From Podarcis raffonei (Eukaryota; Chordata; Lepidosauria; Squamata; Lacertidae), in NCBI RefSeq assembly GCF_027172205.1, contig NC_070614.1, positions 47,184,001 to 47,248,000 of the forward strand: a stretch of 64,000 nt of DNA. Reading direction: 5' to 3'. How positions within the stretch are numbered: position 1 is the first letter of the stretch; the number at the start of each line of letters is the position of its first letter. Shown in pieces: positions 10,080-21,409 of the stretch. A program made the position numbers and the translations under genes. Below the pieces are notes generated by a model that saw only the letters and a list, made by a program, of their open reading frames with translations, had not been told where the DNA came from and ran no database searches.

Positions 10080-10860
10080 AGCCACTCCTGACCTAAAGGG
10101 GGGGGGGTTGCGGGCTCACGCCCCCGTCTACATTTTTGCGGGGCTGGCAGCAGCCCCGCGGGACTCAGGGATTCCCCAGTCTCATTAATATTCATCACCC
10201 TCGGGCCAGCCAATCAGCTGGCGATAGGGGCGGGCTTACCTAGGTGCTCTTAAGGTCGGGGCAGCCCTGGCTCGCACCTTTCCTTCTCTACAGCAGCAGC
10301 GGTTTCCCACCCACCCTCCCTCTAGGTTCCATCCGGACTTTGCTATGGGCTTCGGCTGGTCGCCGCAAGGGGCCTGGTAGGAGTTTTTCCATTTGGCTAA
10401 TTGGCTGTGATTTGAAGCCACTTGGTTTTTTTGCCTACCTCGTAGCAAAATGTCACAACACCTTTGGTTTTGGCGGTAAGGCATTGGCAGGGGTATTGTT
10501 ATGCAAATGAGGTCGGGAGGGGGAACGCCATCACTTCCCCCTCATCTTGAAGGGTAGTTCGTTAAAGGACTCCGGGGGGTGTCGCCTCATCCGAAACCTA
10601 CGGAGGCTAGGGCCTAAAGCGCACTCCCGAGCAGTAACCCCTTGGGGAGCGCCTACGGATGTGCATCTCGGGGGGCTCCCCCTGTTGGTGCTTAACCCTT
10701 CCCGGTTAGACAGGATAGTATGTTAGGGCCAATGCCTAAAGTCAATACCACTCTTACCTGTAATCAATAAAGTTGTGGCCATTTTCGCCCATTAACCTTA
10801 ATTCTGGTGTCCGGTGTCTTTATTTACTCCATCTGTGGGAGGGGGCGGGAATCGCCACGC
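10080..10860 (+). mobile_element. LTR-like element, type A (copy 1)
   Basis: Starts AGCCACTCCTGACC, followed by a G-rich purine tract and TGCGGGCTC. It carries a polyadenylation-type TCAATAAAGTTGTGGCC near 10766 and ends ATCGCCACGC. No coding region. The paralogous site at 29108 is empty, so it inserted after the 18-kb duplication. Flanked by AA on both sides. A solo LTR or a related short retroelement is likely. Family not identified. Confidence 0.55.
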
Positions 10861-11851
10861 AACAGGAATACACACCTCAGTCAGGTGCAAATTCTGTTCC
10901 TGTGAGGCTGCTCTTCTTCTCACAATTCTCTGTGTGTCATCAGCTCATGGGGAACAATTCCGAGGGCATGAGCATGTGATATTTTCTTATGTAAATCATG
11001 TACATGTGTAAACAGGATTTAATCCAAACAATTTGTGCCTAGTTCTACATATGGATATACCAATAGAGACTTTTTGCGCTGAGAAAGATACTCCCGTTTT
11101 GGGGTTTTCTTTCTGACTCAAGTGTCTGCTTCATGTAGGCCAGGGGCCACGAACAACTCATGGGCGCTTTTGGGTATCAGGAAAATCTGTCATGGGCACT
11201 ATGCACAAACACCACAACCAACCCATCACACACCACAACCTGTTATATAGACTGAGCTTATATAAAGGCTAATTTCTTTGGGAAGGAGAATTAGGGAAGC
11301 TTTCTGCAGATGCATGGGCACCTATGGGCAGCATGTTAGCAACCCTGGATGCGACACATTTTTCATATTTCCTCATTCACACATTGCAAAGGACACGTTA
11401 TAAAGGACTCTTGTTGCTTTGAGAAAGGCAGAAAGAAGGAACTATGAGCATGCCTTGCCTGGTGCTCTATTACTTGGTCTTAAGGGAGGATAAACTATAT
11501 TTTCTACCTTTTCATTTAAAACCTTTATGAGATGGCACTGGACATATTTCTCTCTATGCTGAGCTCTTATCTACATTTTTATTTAATTTCCAATCTAAAC
11601 TTTCTGAAAACTCATTTGATATTTCCATTAATGTTAATGAGCTGTTCACAGCCATCCTTAATAAGGGCACTGGACATGTTCAAAGCAGAAGCCTGTGTTG
11701 CTCTTCTAACCTCATACGAATACATAAATCCACCACTGTAAAGAGCTGTGTGAATTGTATGGTAGCAAAAAAAGAGATTTTTGCAAAGACAAGACACAGC
11801 TCCAGTTCTACATTGCCAAATGTTTCCGCTAGTCCTTTTATCCTGATGGGT
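10861..11851 (+). other. Upstream flank of V5
   Basis: No gene. Matches 29109-30058 before V12. Open frames here are not conserved as protein. Confidence 0.6.
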
Positions 11852-11859
11852 ATGTAAAT
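11852..11859 (+). promoter_or_regulatory. V5 octamer variant ATGTAAAT
   Basis: One mismatch to the Oct consensus, 83 bp upstream of the ATG. Confidence 0.7.
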
Positions 11860-11941
11860 CTTCAGAGAAAACTTCCTCTTTAAAGCAGTCAGACACCCTC
11901 CCTTTGCCTGCATGCTTAGGACAACATTTCACACAGGGAAA

Positions 11942-12386
11942 ATGATAGCTTTGCTTCAACTTGTTTTCTTTTCAGCAGCCTTTGGAGGTAAATCCATCCT
12001 TTCTGTTGAAGAAAGCTAGTACATTATGGATGTTAAAGACATACACCAGGTCTCTTAAAATGCCTTTCTTTCTAGGTGTCCAGTCAGAGGTCCAGCTGGT
12101 TGAGTCAGGAGGGGATGTGAAAAGGCCTGGGGAGTCCCTCCGCCTCTCCTGTCGAGCCTCTGGGTTCACTTTCAACAGCAAATGGATGCACTGGGGAAGA
12201 CAGGCTCAGGGAAAGGGCCTGGAATGGGTTGCAAGTATAAATGCAGGTTCATCTGACATTCGCTACTTGGATAAAGTGAAGGGACGATTCACCATCTCCA
12301 GGGATAATTCCAACAGCCTCCTCCATCTGCAAATGAACAGCCTTAAACCTGAGGACACAGCTGTGTATTACTGTGGAGGAGAGATA
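11942..12386 (+). CDS. IGHV: V5: IGHV segment, sub-group c, apparently functional
   Basis: Leader 11942-11987 ([15 protein letters not shown]), 88-bp intron, V exon 12076-12386. FR1 [15 protein letters not shown], Cys23, CDR1 [10 protein letters not shown]2 reads [14 protein letters not shown]: the usual Val after Trp41 is Gly and the usual APGKG is AQGKG, both at the VH-VL interface. CDR2 is INAGSSDI and Cys104 is present. The exon is 4 nt longer at the 3' end than other VH3-like exons (TGTGGAGGAGAGATA before the heptamer). Open and with a good RSS. Paralogue of the broken V12. Confidence 0.92.
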
Positions 12387-12425
12387 CACAGTGAGAGGAA
12401 GTGAATCTGAACCCAGGCAAAAACC
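12387..12425 (+). other. V5 23-RSS
   Basis: CACAGTG 12387-12393, 23-bp spacer, nonamer GCAAAAACC 12417-12425. Confidence 0.95.
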
Positions 12426-14831
12426 CTCCTTTGCCAGCAGCTGCCTCTGAATTGATTCAGAATCAAGAAATTGAATAAAAGTATTCAGGTAATTCAGACT
12501 GATACATTTCTGTGCACATCACAAGGCACACACAAAGAAAGAGTCATGGTGCAAAGAACTGAAAATGCCATCAACCACGACTAACATAAAATGGTGCTTG
12601 AAGTATCACTGGTGATTTCATCTGTAATCATTTCCTCATATTTTCCTCAGACATTTTCATGTGAACCAACTTTGTATGAGCCCCTTGAGACCCTGATGCC
12701 TTGAGAGACATCTCTCTAGTTCTTCAGCCCATGAGTAATAATTCATGGAGGACTCACAATTGACTCCTCTCCTAATCTAGGTGTCCTATAGATTGGAGGT
12801 ATTAAAATAAAACCACCATAGATAGTGATTATGAAATACATGAGGAACCATAATGTGGAAACAGGACATGTGCAGTATGATGTGTGCCTAGTTCAACGTT
12901 TGTATATCCCTATAGTGATATCTGAGTGGAGAAAAATACTTCTTATTTTAATGTGCGACTGTACTGTCTGGTTCATCTACACCTAGGGCTGGAAACCCTG
13001 CAGTGCTGAACCTTGGGATCTCAAATTTCAGCAGCACCCTGTGTGATGCCAAAATCTGAAACCCCCACCTCTCATGCTCCATACTAAATCATAGTTATGG
13101 CACCCCAAGACTCCATGTCTAGTGCAACCAAACTTGTAATGTTCCCTTGAATCCACCTCTGACCCCTGGATATTTTGCTGCTCGGAGATTGGGATGGTGT
13201 GCAACAGGATTGTCAGGCATGAGTTTGACACCAAAGAAACACAGGTGCCCTCTCTTGCTTAAGATTGGTAAGATAACACCTGGGATTGGTAAAATACCAC
13301 TTGTTTTGCTAAATGCAAGAATCCCTGACAACTTCTGGCATCCCACAACACATCTTCTGGCATCACTTGAAGGAAAATTCATAAATCTCTCTCACATATT
13401 AACCATATTGTCACAATACAAGACCTCAGAACTCCCTACCACCACAACCTCCTCCTCCTCGTCTCCCCAAGGGGGCAGTCATGGTGTGAAGAAAAGAAAA
13501 TGCCATCGGCCATGACCAAATTAAACTGGTGCTTTAAGTACAGTTGCTGGTTTCATCTGCGAGGCTAATCATTTCCTCAGACATTTCTTGTGAAGCCACA
13601 TTTTAGGAGCCCCTTGAGATTTGACTCCCTGAGAGACTTTCTCACAATCTTCTCTTATGTCGCCAGCCCATGGGTAGCAATTCATGAAGGGGTAATTCAC
13701 GGCCTAATCAGCTAGTGTCTGATTCTGGGTGCCCTATTGCCTGAAGACCTCAAAAGAAACATAAATGGTGACTGGACCATGGGCATGGGCATATGACATT
13801 TTCTTGTGTGACCCATGAAGATTGTTCTGATTGAAAAGCATACAGTTCACCCCTAGTTTTACCTTTGGGGATGAAAATACTTCTGTTTGCTATTTATGTG
13901 AATGAAGCATCTGGTTCATGTAGACCAGGGGTCATCAACTATTCTGGACCCATGGACCTATGTGCCATCCAGAAAAAAAATATCTCATGGTCAGCGCACA
14001 GAAACACCACAGTCAACCACACACCACAAACTATTTTCTTGGCTACAATCAAGTGCTACCTTCACACCTAATTTCAACGGGGGAAGTGGAATATACGGAA
14101 AGCAAGGGAGATTGCCACATTGCCACCCTCTGATGTAAACACAGCTTTCCTATTTTCTATTTCAAACATGAGAAGGGCAGCAACAAGATTCTATGAGAAT
14201 GCCTTGTCATTTTCTCCAATATTCTACCTTAAGACAGTGTACCCATATATAAGCTGTATATCGATAGACCCCATGGTGAAAACCATTGCTGAAACAGCAC
14301 CAACTGCATACACCACAGCCAACTATTCTGTTGGCTAAAGTGTTTATTTATTGAAGTCTAATTTCAGCTGAAGTGGGGCTGGGAGCTGTGCTTCACAGGG
14401 AATAGCTCTGTGTGTAAACAGGTAACCATGGGCAGGCCAGAAACAAGGGACCCTGAGAGGGCCTTGTCTTTTGCTCTGATTCTTTACTTCAAGTCAGGAT
14501 ACCTATAAAAAAAAAAAACCTTTTAAAAATATTTTTGCTTAATGGTTAATCAAAGCTTTCCCTTCTGCTGCTTCACTTGAACGTGCCATTCCGGCACAAT
14601 TCCTCCCTGCAACAATGTCAAGAAATTGTTCACCAGGATTACATGGCATTTTCAAGAGGACATTCTCCCCTCAGATGTTTGTGTATTTTATCCTTAGAAA
14701 GATATATATTTCCACCCTTGTTAAGAAGTACTGAAGTTGTACGTTAACGAGGAAGCAGACTTTTTCAAAGACTAGATATGCCTAGTCAGAGGCTGCCTGA
14801 AGTCTCTGTTGCTGCTTTTCTCCTGCTGGGT
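12426..14831 (+). other. V5 3' flank and upstream region of V6
   Basis: No gene. Contains two post-V modules in tandem (about 12530-12830, diverged; 13440-13770, with CAAGGGGGCAGTCATGGTG). This suggests a V segment was lost between them. Aligns along its length with 30628-33117. Confidence 0.55.
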
Positions 14832-14839
14832 ATGCAAAT
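14832..14839 (+). promoter_or_regulatory. V6 octamer, perfect ATGCAAAT
   Basis: Consensus octamer 109 bp upstream of the ATG. Confidence 0.8.
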
Positions 14840-14947
14840 TTTCAGAGAGAGACAATTATTTAGGATGGTCAGACCCCCTCCCTGCACCAGTGACCCTGAA
14901 TACCTCAGCCCACTTTTCACTCAGTTCTCTAGCAATAGATAAGGGAA

Positions 14948-15389
14948 ATGATACTTTTGCTACAACTTGTTTTATTTTCTGCAGCTTTTGGAGGTATATT
15001 AATCCGTTCTCAAATCAAGAAGCATGGGACACTCTGAGTGTAATAACACGCAGCAGTTTTGCTAAAATGCCTTTCTTTTTAGGTGCCCAATCTGGAGTCC
15101 TGCTGGTTGAGTCTGGAGGGGATGTCAAGAGACCTGGGGAATCCCTCCGCCTCTCCTGCCAAGCCTCCGGGTTCACCTTCAGCAGCTACTGGATGGCGTG
15201 GGTGAGGCAGGCTCCTGGAAAGGGCCTGGATTGGGTGGGAGATATAAGTACAGATTCATCTGCCAAACGCTACTCGGATAAAGTCAAGGGACGGTTCACC
15301 ATCTCCAGGGTCAATTCCAACAGCCTCCACTATCTGCAAATGAACAACCTGAAACCAGAGGACACGGCTGTGTATTACTGTGCAAGAGA
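14948..15389 (+). CDS. IGHV: V6: IGHV segment, sub-group d, apparently functional
   Basis: Leader 14948-14993 ([15 protein letters not shown]), donor GTATAT instead of the usual GTAAAT, 89-bp intron, V exon 15083-15389. The mature start is [15 protein letters not shown], so Glu1 and Gln3 of the usual EVQL are changed. Cys23, [17 protein letters not shown]1 [11 protein letters not shown]2 [21 protein letters not shown] are present. No stops. Paralogue of V13. The only mild concern is the altered donor. Confidence 0.92.
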
Positions 15390-15428
15390 CACAGTGAGAG
15401 GAAGTGACTCTGCAGCGAAGCAAAAACC
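15390..15428 (+). other. V6 23-RSS
   Basis: CACAGTG 15390-15396, 23-bp spacer, nonamer GCAAAAACC 15420-15428. Confidence 0.95.
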
Positions 15429-15642
15429 CTCCTTTGCCCAAAGACGCTCTCTGAGATATTTGTCCCCATTAGCATGCCAACACTCCCCCACCTGTTTGTT
15501 ATTTAAGTCTCTGAGGCCAAAGACATATTTAAGGTCAGGATTTTACATGGCTTCAAGCAGCACCTAGTGGTTTGATTCTAGCTTCTATCCCTCTTTTACA
15601 TGAATTATATAACACACAGGATGATCGCTGTTCATTATATTG

Positions 15643-15666
15643 TTGTTGATGATGATGATGTTTATT

Positions 15667-15708
<42 letters not shown>

Positions 15709-15709
15709 A
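15643..15709 (+). repeat. GTT/ATG trinucleotide microsatellite
   Basis: Short ATG run followed by a long GTT run. The paralogous place after V13 has an ATT run instead. Confidence 0.95.
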
Positions 15710-16755
15710 GTTAGGTAGGGTCTTTTACTGCTCAAAGAGGACCAAAGAGGATGCCTTGACACGCAAATAGGAAATGTTTCACAACATGCATATGTATGCA
15801 GTCATGACCAGCATGTTTAGTGACACCCCCATGTAAACACAGCTTTTATATTTCTCATTTGCCTATTACAAAGACAGGATTCCCCGTGCTTTGAGAAGAG
15901 GAAGAACAAGGAGCTATGAGAATGTTGTGTCATGTGCTCTACATTAAGATGGGATTCTTGTACATGTGCTTTTTGTGTTGTTGATTTTATATTTATTCAA
16001 AGCCTTTAAGAGAGGGTATTCCACAAACATTTCATTTCTTTGCTGAGCTGTAATCTACAGTGTTTCTTCATACTTAATCTAAATTTCCTTCCACTTCATT
16101 TGACCTTTTCACAGTGAGGCCAAAGTCTCCTCCACAGCCAGTGTGACCAGTAAATACCGCTGACGTACTTAATGTTTTAACTATTTATTTTTTATTTTAA
16201 GCTGTATTTTAATCTTGTGAACCATCCTGAGGTTTTATGATGAAAAGTGATATATAACTGTAATAAAATCATAATCATCACCATCACCATCATCTCTCGA
16301 ACTTCAAAATGGCTACCCCTAGGATGAAAGACGTTGGAGTCCTAAAACTTTTCAATGAGTTTCCCCACCCCTGTCCAAAGGCAAATGCTGGGGAGGAGTA
16401 CTCCATCTTAATTCACCCAGACAACCTCTGTGCTCCTGCTACATCCTGAGCCTCGCCCCTTCTGTGCTTATGACCTCTTGTCAGTCTACACCTCACCAAA
16501 CAAAACGGAGAGGGGTGGGTGGAATTGGCTGAACCTTGTCTCTTTCCTTTGCCTATGAAGGCCAATTACCTCCTTTCAAATGTAGAGCACTTTTCTAAAT
16601 ATTTATGCAAAGAAAACATTCAAATATCTCCCTCCTTGCTGAGGAAGCATTTTAAAAAAACAACTCTTGATTTTTTAAGCTGCATTTGAAATTATAGTTG
16701 CTTCACACCAGAAGCATCTCTATAGGTGCATCAGTAAGGGAGGATGAAAATAGTA

Positions 16756-16803
<48 letters not shown>

Positions 16804-17202
16804 CTGCCAGTCTATTGACTGATCCACCACAACCAACAGTTTTAAAGCATAAAAGAAAGAAAAAATCATCCCCAGTATATTAATTTCTTCCAAACCTTCC
16901 TCCTACGCAAATGTCTTTCCATGATAAATGCCCATCCCTTTGAACTCTCCACCACAAGCAGCAGTTTTAAAGGATGAAGGAAAAATCCATCACCAATACA
17001 TTTATCTCTTCCAAGCCTTCCTCCAACACCAACGTCTTTGATTGAATTTTAAATTCCGTTTATGCCCCCTCCATTAGAACTCCACTCTGTGTGCATTTGC
17101 CTTTGTGTGTTTGTTTGTGCAGGGGACAAAGAGGAACCAGCAGCAAACCCTGATCGCCAAAATGGCTTTTATCTGCCTCATGTGCCTCACGGGGGAGGTC
17201 AC
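15710..17202 (+). other. Region between V6 and V7
   Basis: No gene. Holds an L2-like 3' tail near 16200-16275, the repeated short ORF (MATPRMKDVGVLK, about 16309-16449), an AAT microsatellite and the VH4-type upstream flank. Matches 33977-35588. Confidence 0.55.
16750..16802 (+). repeat. AAT microsatellite
   Basis: Uninterrupted AAT units after a short AGT/AAT start. Confidence 0.95.
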
Positions 17203-17260
17203 ATGTAAATGCCACCAGCAAGTTGGGAATAGTTTCGGATGAAAAGCCCTGAATATAAAA
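17203..17260 (+). promoter_or_regulatory. V7 promoter: octamer variant and TATA box
   Basis: ATGTAAAT 17203-17210 and TATAAAA 17254-17260. Intact although the gene behind it is broken. Confidence 0.7.
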
Positions 17261-17328
17261 TCTTCACTTGCTTCCCAGCCCACAGTCCCCTCTTTCCTGT
17301 ATCTCTTGGACATTAAGTCATCAACATT

Positions 17329-18182
17329 ATGGAGTTCTTGTTGCTCTTGTTTTCTTTGGTGGCTTTTTCTAAAGGTAAGGGAAGTTCTGCAATGTTAATT
17401 TACTTCATGGGGCCATTAGATGACGAACAACCATTCATTGCCATCTTTTTTCTTTCCAAGGGGTCTCCTCAGACATTCAGCTTGTATCATCTGGAGCAGG
17501 AATAGTGAGACCATCAGATAATCTCAACCTGCTTTGTAAAGTCACAGGTTTCTCCATCTCTACCCGATACTATCCCCTTCATGGATCACTGCCTTGCCGT
17601 GGCGAAGGGGCTTGAAGAACTCAGAGAAGCTATGAACTACGCCGAGCAGGGCACACAAGATGAACAGGTCATAGTGGAGAGTTTTGACCAAATGTGATCC
17701 ACCTGGAGGAGGAACCGGCAAGCCACTCCAGTATCCTTGCCAAGAAAACTCCATGGACAAAGACAACAGGCATATAAAAGTTATGACGCTGGAAGATGAG
17801 CCCCTCAGGTCGGAAGGCGTCCAACATGCTATAGTGTTTTCGAGGCTACCAGCATGAGTTTGACCAAACTGCGGGAGGTAGTGGAGGACAGAGGTGCCTG
17901 GCGTGCTCTGGTCCATGGGGTCACGAAGAGTCGGACACGACTAAACGACTAAACAACAACAACAACAACCCGATACTATGCATGGCATTGGATCTGTCAA
18001 GCTCCTGGGAAAGGTCTGGAATGGATTGCATGGATATATCCCTATAATGGAGACACAGCATATGCCCCTTCTCTGAAGAGCCGAGCAACCATTTCTTCAG
18101 ATGCCTCAAAGAATGAGTTCTCCCTCCAGCTGAACTCCCCGACAGCTGCAGACCCCGCTGTGTATTTCTGTGCCCGAGAAGA
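17329..18182 (+). pseudogene. IGHV: V7: VH4-like IGHV pseudogene split by a BovB LINE insertion
   Basis: Leader 17329-17374 ([15 protein letters not shown]) and the 86-bp intron are intact. The V exon (17461-18182) is interrupted in CDR1 by a 394-bp BovB fragment plus a 12-bp target duplication. Removing 406 nt leaves exactly 316 nt, the VH4-like exon length, so the gene was whole when hit. The downstream half encodes [14 protein letters not shown] (Arg to Cys in FR2), CDR2 IYPYNGDT and YFCARE. Its paralogue V14 lacks the insertion and is open. Confidence 0.95.
17574..17967 (+). mobile_element. 5'-truncated BovB (RTE) LINE 3' end
   Basis: Ends with the characteristic BovB tail CATGGGGTCACGAAGAGTCG and an AACAAC tail. 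Flanked by ACCCGATACTAT at 17562-17573 and 17968-17979 (12-bp target duplication). It sits inside the V7 exon and is absent from V14. Confidence 0.9.
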
Positions 18183-18221
18183 CACAGTGAGACAAAGCCT
18201 ATTGGGCCCTGTTCAGAAAGT
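18183..18221 (+). other. V7 23-RSS
   Basis: CACAGTG 18183-18189, 23-bp spacer, nonamer TCAGAAAGT 18213-18221 (one change from the VH4-type TCAAAAAGT). The pseudogene could still be a recombination substrate. Confidence 0.85.
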
Positions 18222-18624
18222 AGAAGTTCTGCTTCTATAAACAAATACACTGTGAAAGTTTTGACAGAGCAATTCTACATTCCACAGATGATGTGGAACA
18301 ACATCCAAACTGCCTGCCTCTTCAATCTGTAACTTAATGCAGAAATGATTATACTGATGGACACCTGCAGAAGTGACACACAATGGAAATAGACCAATGT
18401 GGATCAGTACAACACTTTACCAAATGACTTTGCTGCAGCATTTTTTTCCTACCACCTAAATTCAATATCCAGTTCTGAAAATAGATGATTATTTGTGTTT
18501 TGTTTGCTCTTACCTCTGAGTTATGCTTAAGGCTGCTGGTGATAGACCTCAAAAAGAAATGTAGACTTTTTACAAAATTGTGAATTGGCCATTGTGTATT
18601 TCTTCATCATCCCATCATCTCTTT

Positions 18625-18850
18625 GCATGGCGTGAAACCTCCTCTGCAGCACATAGGACATGGGAAACCCGGGTTCAAATACCTACTTGTGCATGAAGCT
18701 CACTAGATGATCTTGGGTCAGTCACAGCCTCTCAGTCTGACCTACCTTACTGGGGTATTATGGGAAATATTTGAGGAGGGGGATATTACGTATAGCACCT
18801 TGAATTCAAGGGAAAAGCTAGAATAAAATGCTGGAAATAAATATTATAAA
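18625..18850 (+). mobile_element. MIR-like tRNA SINE with L2-type tail
   Basis: B-box-like GGGTTCAAATACC, then CTTGGGTCAGTCAC, and a tail with GAGGAGGGGGATATTA and AATAAAATG. Copies at the same relative place after V14 (36605) and V21 (55855) show it predates the VH4-unit duplications. Confidence 0.6.
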
Positions 18851-18877
18851 TTCCATGGGAATTGTGTTTATGTGCAT

Positions 18878-18977
18878 TTGTTTAGTCGTTTTGTTGTGTA
18901 CGACTCTTTGTGACCCCATGGACCAGAGCACGCCAGGCACTCCTGTCTTCCACTGCCTCCCGCAGTTTTTTATTGTT
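18878..18977 (-). mobile_element. Short BovB 3' fragment
   Basis: Reverse-oriented BovB tail (TTTAGTCGTTTTGTTGTGTA, then GACCCCATGGACC). Flanked by the 12-bp duplication GTTTATGTGCAT at 18866-18877 and 18978-18989. Absent from the paralogous site near 36848. Confidence 0.9.
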
Positions 18978-19837
18978 GTTTATGTGCATACATAACACGT
19001 ATTCCCAAACACCTACCTCTCCATTGTGGTGAGGAAAAAAAACAGATATGGAAAACATATGGTTTGGCAGCTCTGTTCAGCAATGGTGTGTTCTGTGGTA
19101 TGTTAAGAGAGGAATTAACTGAAAGAATAATAATTTTAAAAATCAAGATCTTATACTTGAAATGTGTATTAAGTGCAACTACATGTTCGGTGCTGCTTTG
19201 CTCTTCCCCAATTCACTAGATGGTATACCCACAAATCTATGCCAAATGTCATTTTGCAAATTAAGCATCTTGTCAGAAACCAAGACTCCTGGAATTATAT
19301 CCCACCTCTTCCTGTTCCCCACAAGAGGGAAGTGATGGTGTCAAGAACAGAAAATGCTAATGGAAATGAGGTGTGGTCCAGTCAGACAATAGTCAGATCT
19401 CCTCTACTGATGCCGTTATTTTCCTTGTTTTTGTCAAGAAAAAAAAAGGACTGCTTGCCAAGGCTTGATAATGCTTGACTGATGCAAGTAAATTTCCTGA
19501 TTCATGTAGGTATTTGTATTTGCCAAGTCACACATTATATTCATATTAATTTGCCAAGTCTCACCAGAGTTGCCCTGCCCTGAAAAAAGCAGATATGTTC
19601 ACCTCATCACTATATTCCGCCTTAAAAGGATATTTAATTTGAAGGTCCCTGTGTTTCTCTTTTATAGTGTACTTTAGTAAATAAGCATGTTATTTATTAA
19701 AAAAATACATGCAGCAATAAGCCACCAAAGAGCTGCTTCCTCCATGTCAGTTAGGCGCTAACCCTGCCCCAGTTACAAAACCCTGAATTCCTGGGACCAC
19801 TTTTCACTAAACCATCTCAAATAATTCAAGAGGGGAA

Positions 19838-20428
19838 ATGATAGTTTTGCTTCAACTTCTCTTCTTTTCAACAGCATTTGGAGGTAAATCCATCTTTTCA
19901 ATTAAAGAAAACTGCTTCATCTTGAGGCCTTACCCATTGTCTCGCTGATAACTGCCCCCTTCCCCCGGCAAACTGTTCTTTAGTGCTCCATTGGAGCAAA
20001 CAGCCATTTGTGGTTCCTCCAAATTGCAATTTCTTCTTGTATAACACTAAAGAGGGGGTTTTCTCTTGGAAAGTAGTGAAACCGCTCAGACTTGTGTTTT
20101 CTAGGCACAACACTAGCAGAAGTATGGACAAGCGACTTAAAATGCCTTTATTTCCAGGTGCTGAATCGGAAATTCAGATGGTTGAGTCGGGGGGGGGGGA
20201 CAGCAAAAACCTGGGGATTACCTCCGCCTCTCCTGTCAACTTCTGAGTTCACCTTCGGGAGCTCCAACATGTACTGGGTGAGACAGGCCCCTGGGAAGGG
20301 CCTGGAATGGCTGGCACTGATAGCTACGGATTCAGTGACAAGTGACTACTTGGATGCAGTGAAAGGTTCTATTTGCAAATGAATAGCCTCAAAGCTGAGG
20401 ACACGGCAGTGTATTAAGGTATTAGCTA
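19838..20428 (+). pseudogene. IGHV: V8: IGHV pseudogene, sub-group e
   Basis: Leader 19838-19883 (MIVLLQLLFFSTAFG) is open. The intron is 274 bp, long because of an inverted-repeat insert. The V exon 20158-20428 is broken. A G-tract of 11 (9 in V15) shifts the frame in FR1, one base is missing before CDR1, about 37 nt of FR3 are deleted, and the Cys104 region reads TATTAAGGT (a stop, no Cys). The FR2 motif [14 protein letters not shown] survives. There is no octamer upstream. Loss of Cys104 is shared with V15, so decay began before the 18-kb duplication. Confidence 0.95.
19977..20053 (+). repeat. Inverted-repeat insert in V8 intron
   Basis: TCTTTAGTG and CACTAAAGA bracket about 77 bp, with an inner hairpin GCTCCATTGGAGC. 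The same insert is in the introns of V15 (38476-38552) and V22 (57050-57128). It is probably a small MITE acquired by the sub-group e ancestor. Confidence 0.55.
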
Positions 20429-20467
20429 CACAGTGGTGGGAAGCGAATCGGAAGTCAAGAAAGAACC
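20429..20467 (+). other. V8 degraded 23-RSS
   Basis: CACAGTG 20429-20435, spacer 23 bp, nonamer GAAAGAACC 20459-20467. Confidence 0.75.
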
Positions 20468-21094
20468 CTTTCTTGCTTACAGCTGAACTGAGTAGGTTCA
20501 GTTGCAAGAAAGAAAAGAAAATTATTTAAATAATTGAGGCACTAGTCGGATCCCTATATTTCCATTCTCACAAAAAAAGCTATGTGCATACAACATTACA
20601 AGTTTTAATGTTGGTGGTTCAATTATTATTCCTATTCCAAATCTCTACATTTGTGGCCTGATTTGATCCAAAATACAGGTGTCTTGTATGTTTATTTGGG
20701 AGATGGTCATGGATTGCAGGAGGCACCTGTTTCACACAAGACAAAAATCTTCCTTCTACTTCAACAGGAGTACAGTAGTTTATAAAGAAGACAAAACATG
20801 GTTAACCACAAGGTCAAATGGCATCTGAGTAACATATGTTGCCCTGTGTTTTCTACCACAAAACAAATCATTTCCTCATCTGCTTCCTTGAAAATGAATA
20901 TTGTACAGACCCCTTGAGAGTTTGCCCCCTCAAGAGACTTCTGCATAATTTTGGAGTCCACTTTCCAACACATTTCTATGATTAAAAATGAAATGTGGCT
21001 GAAAATTTAGTTTGGATGAGAGGCAGTTGACCAAACAGGACATGAGAAGCTAAAATCAATGAGAAAATGTTTATTTTAAAGGCAGCAGAAGTGA
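20468..21094 (+). other. V8 3' flank
   Basis: No gene. Contains a diverged post-V module (about 20790-20960). Aligns with 39003-39640. Confidence 0.55.
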
Positions 21095-21189
21095 GTACGC
21101 TTCAACCTAAAAAACTGTGTCCAGTTCTGGGTGCCACAATTAAACAAGGATATTGACAAGTTGGAAAGTGTGCCAAGGAGGGCGACTAC
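21095..21189 (+). mobile_element. CR1 LINE fragment
   Basis: Reads as the familiar CR1 3' coding segment: VQFWVPQLNKDIDKLE in one frame. Very short and not functional. A matching copy is at 39640-39740. Confidence 0.7.
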
Positions 21190-21345
21190 ATGCATAGCTC
21201 AGTTGGTAGAGCATGAGATTCTTAATCTCAGGTCATGAGTTGGAGCCCATGTTGGGCAAAAGATTCCTGCTTTGCAGGTTGTTGGATTTGATGATTGCTG
21301 TGGTCCTTCTAGCTCTACAATTCAGTGGTTCTATAATAGCCAAAT
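21190..21345 (+). mobile_element. tRNA-Lys-derived SINE with CR1-like tail
   Basis: The head CATAGCTCAGTTGGTAGAGC carries the A box. An anticodon-like TTCTTAATC follows, then the tail TGGTCCTTCTAGCTCTACAA, typical of CR1-mobilised SINEs. The paralogue at 39741 is about 95 percent similar by eye. Confidence 0.75.
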
Positions 21346-21409
21346 AATTATTAAATGGAAAAATAAGGCATAATATGAATAAGGAATTTAACTATTAATC
21401 TTTATTTAG

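Noticed and set aside
10236-10510. Open frames inside the type A element as a possible gene
   Set aside because: Not conserved among the three copies. The region has signals typical of a non-coding terminal repeat.
21190-21263. tRNA-Lys-like sequence (also at 39741)
   Set aside because: The head of a SINE with a CR1-like tail. The acceptor stem does not pair well, and the two copies lie in duplicated flank. Not a functional tRNA gene.
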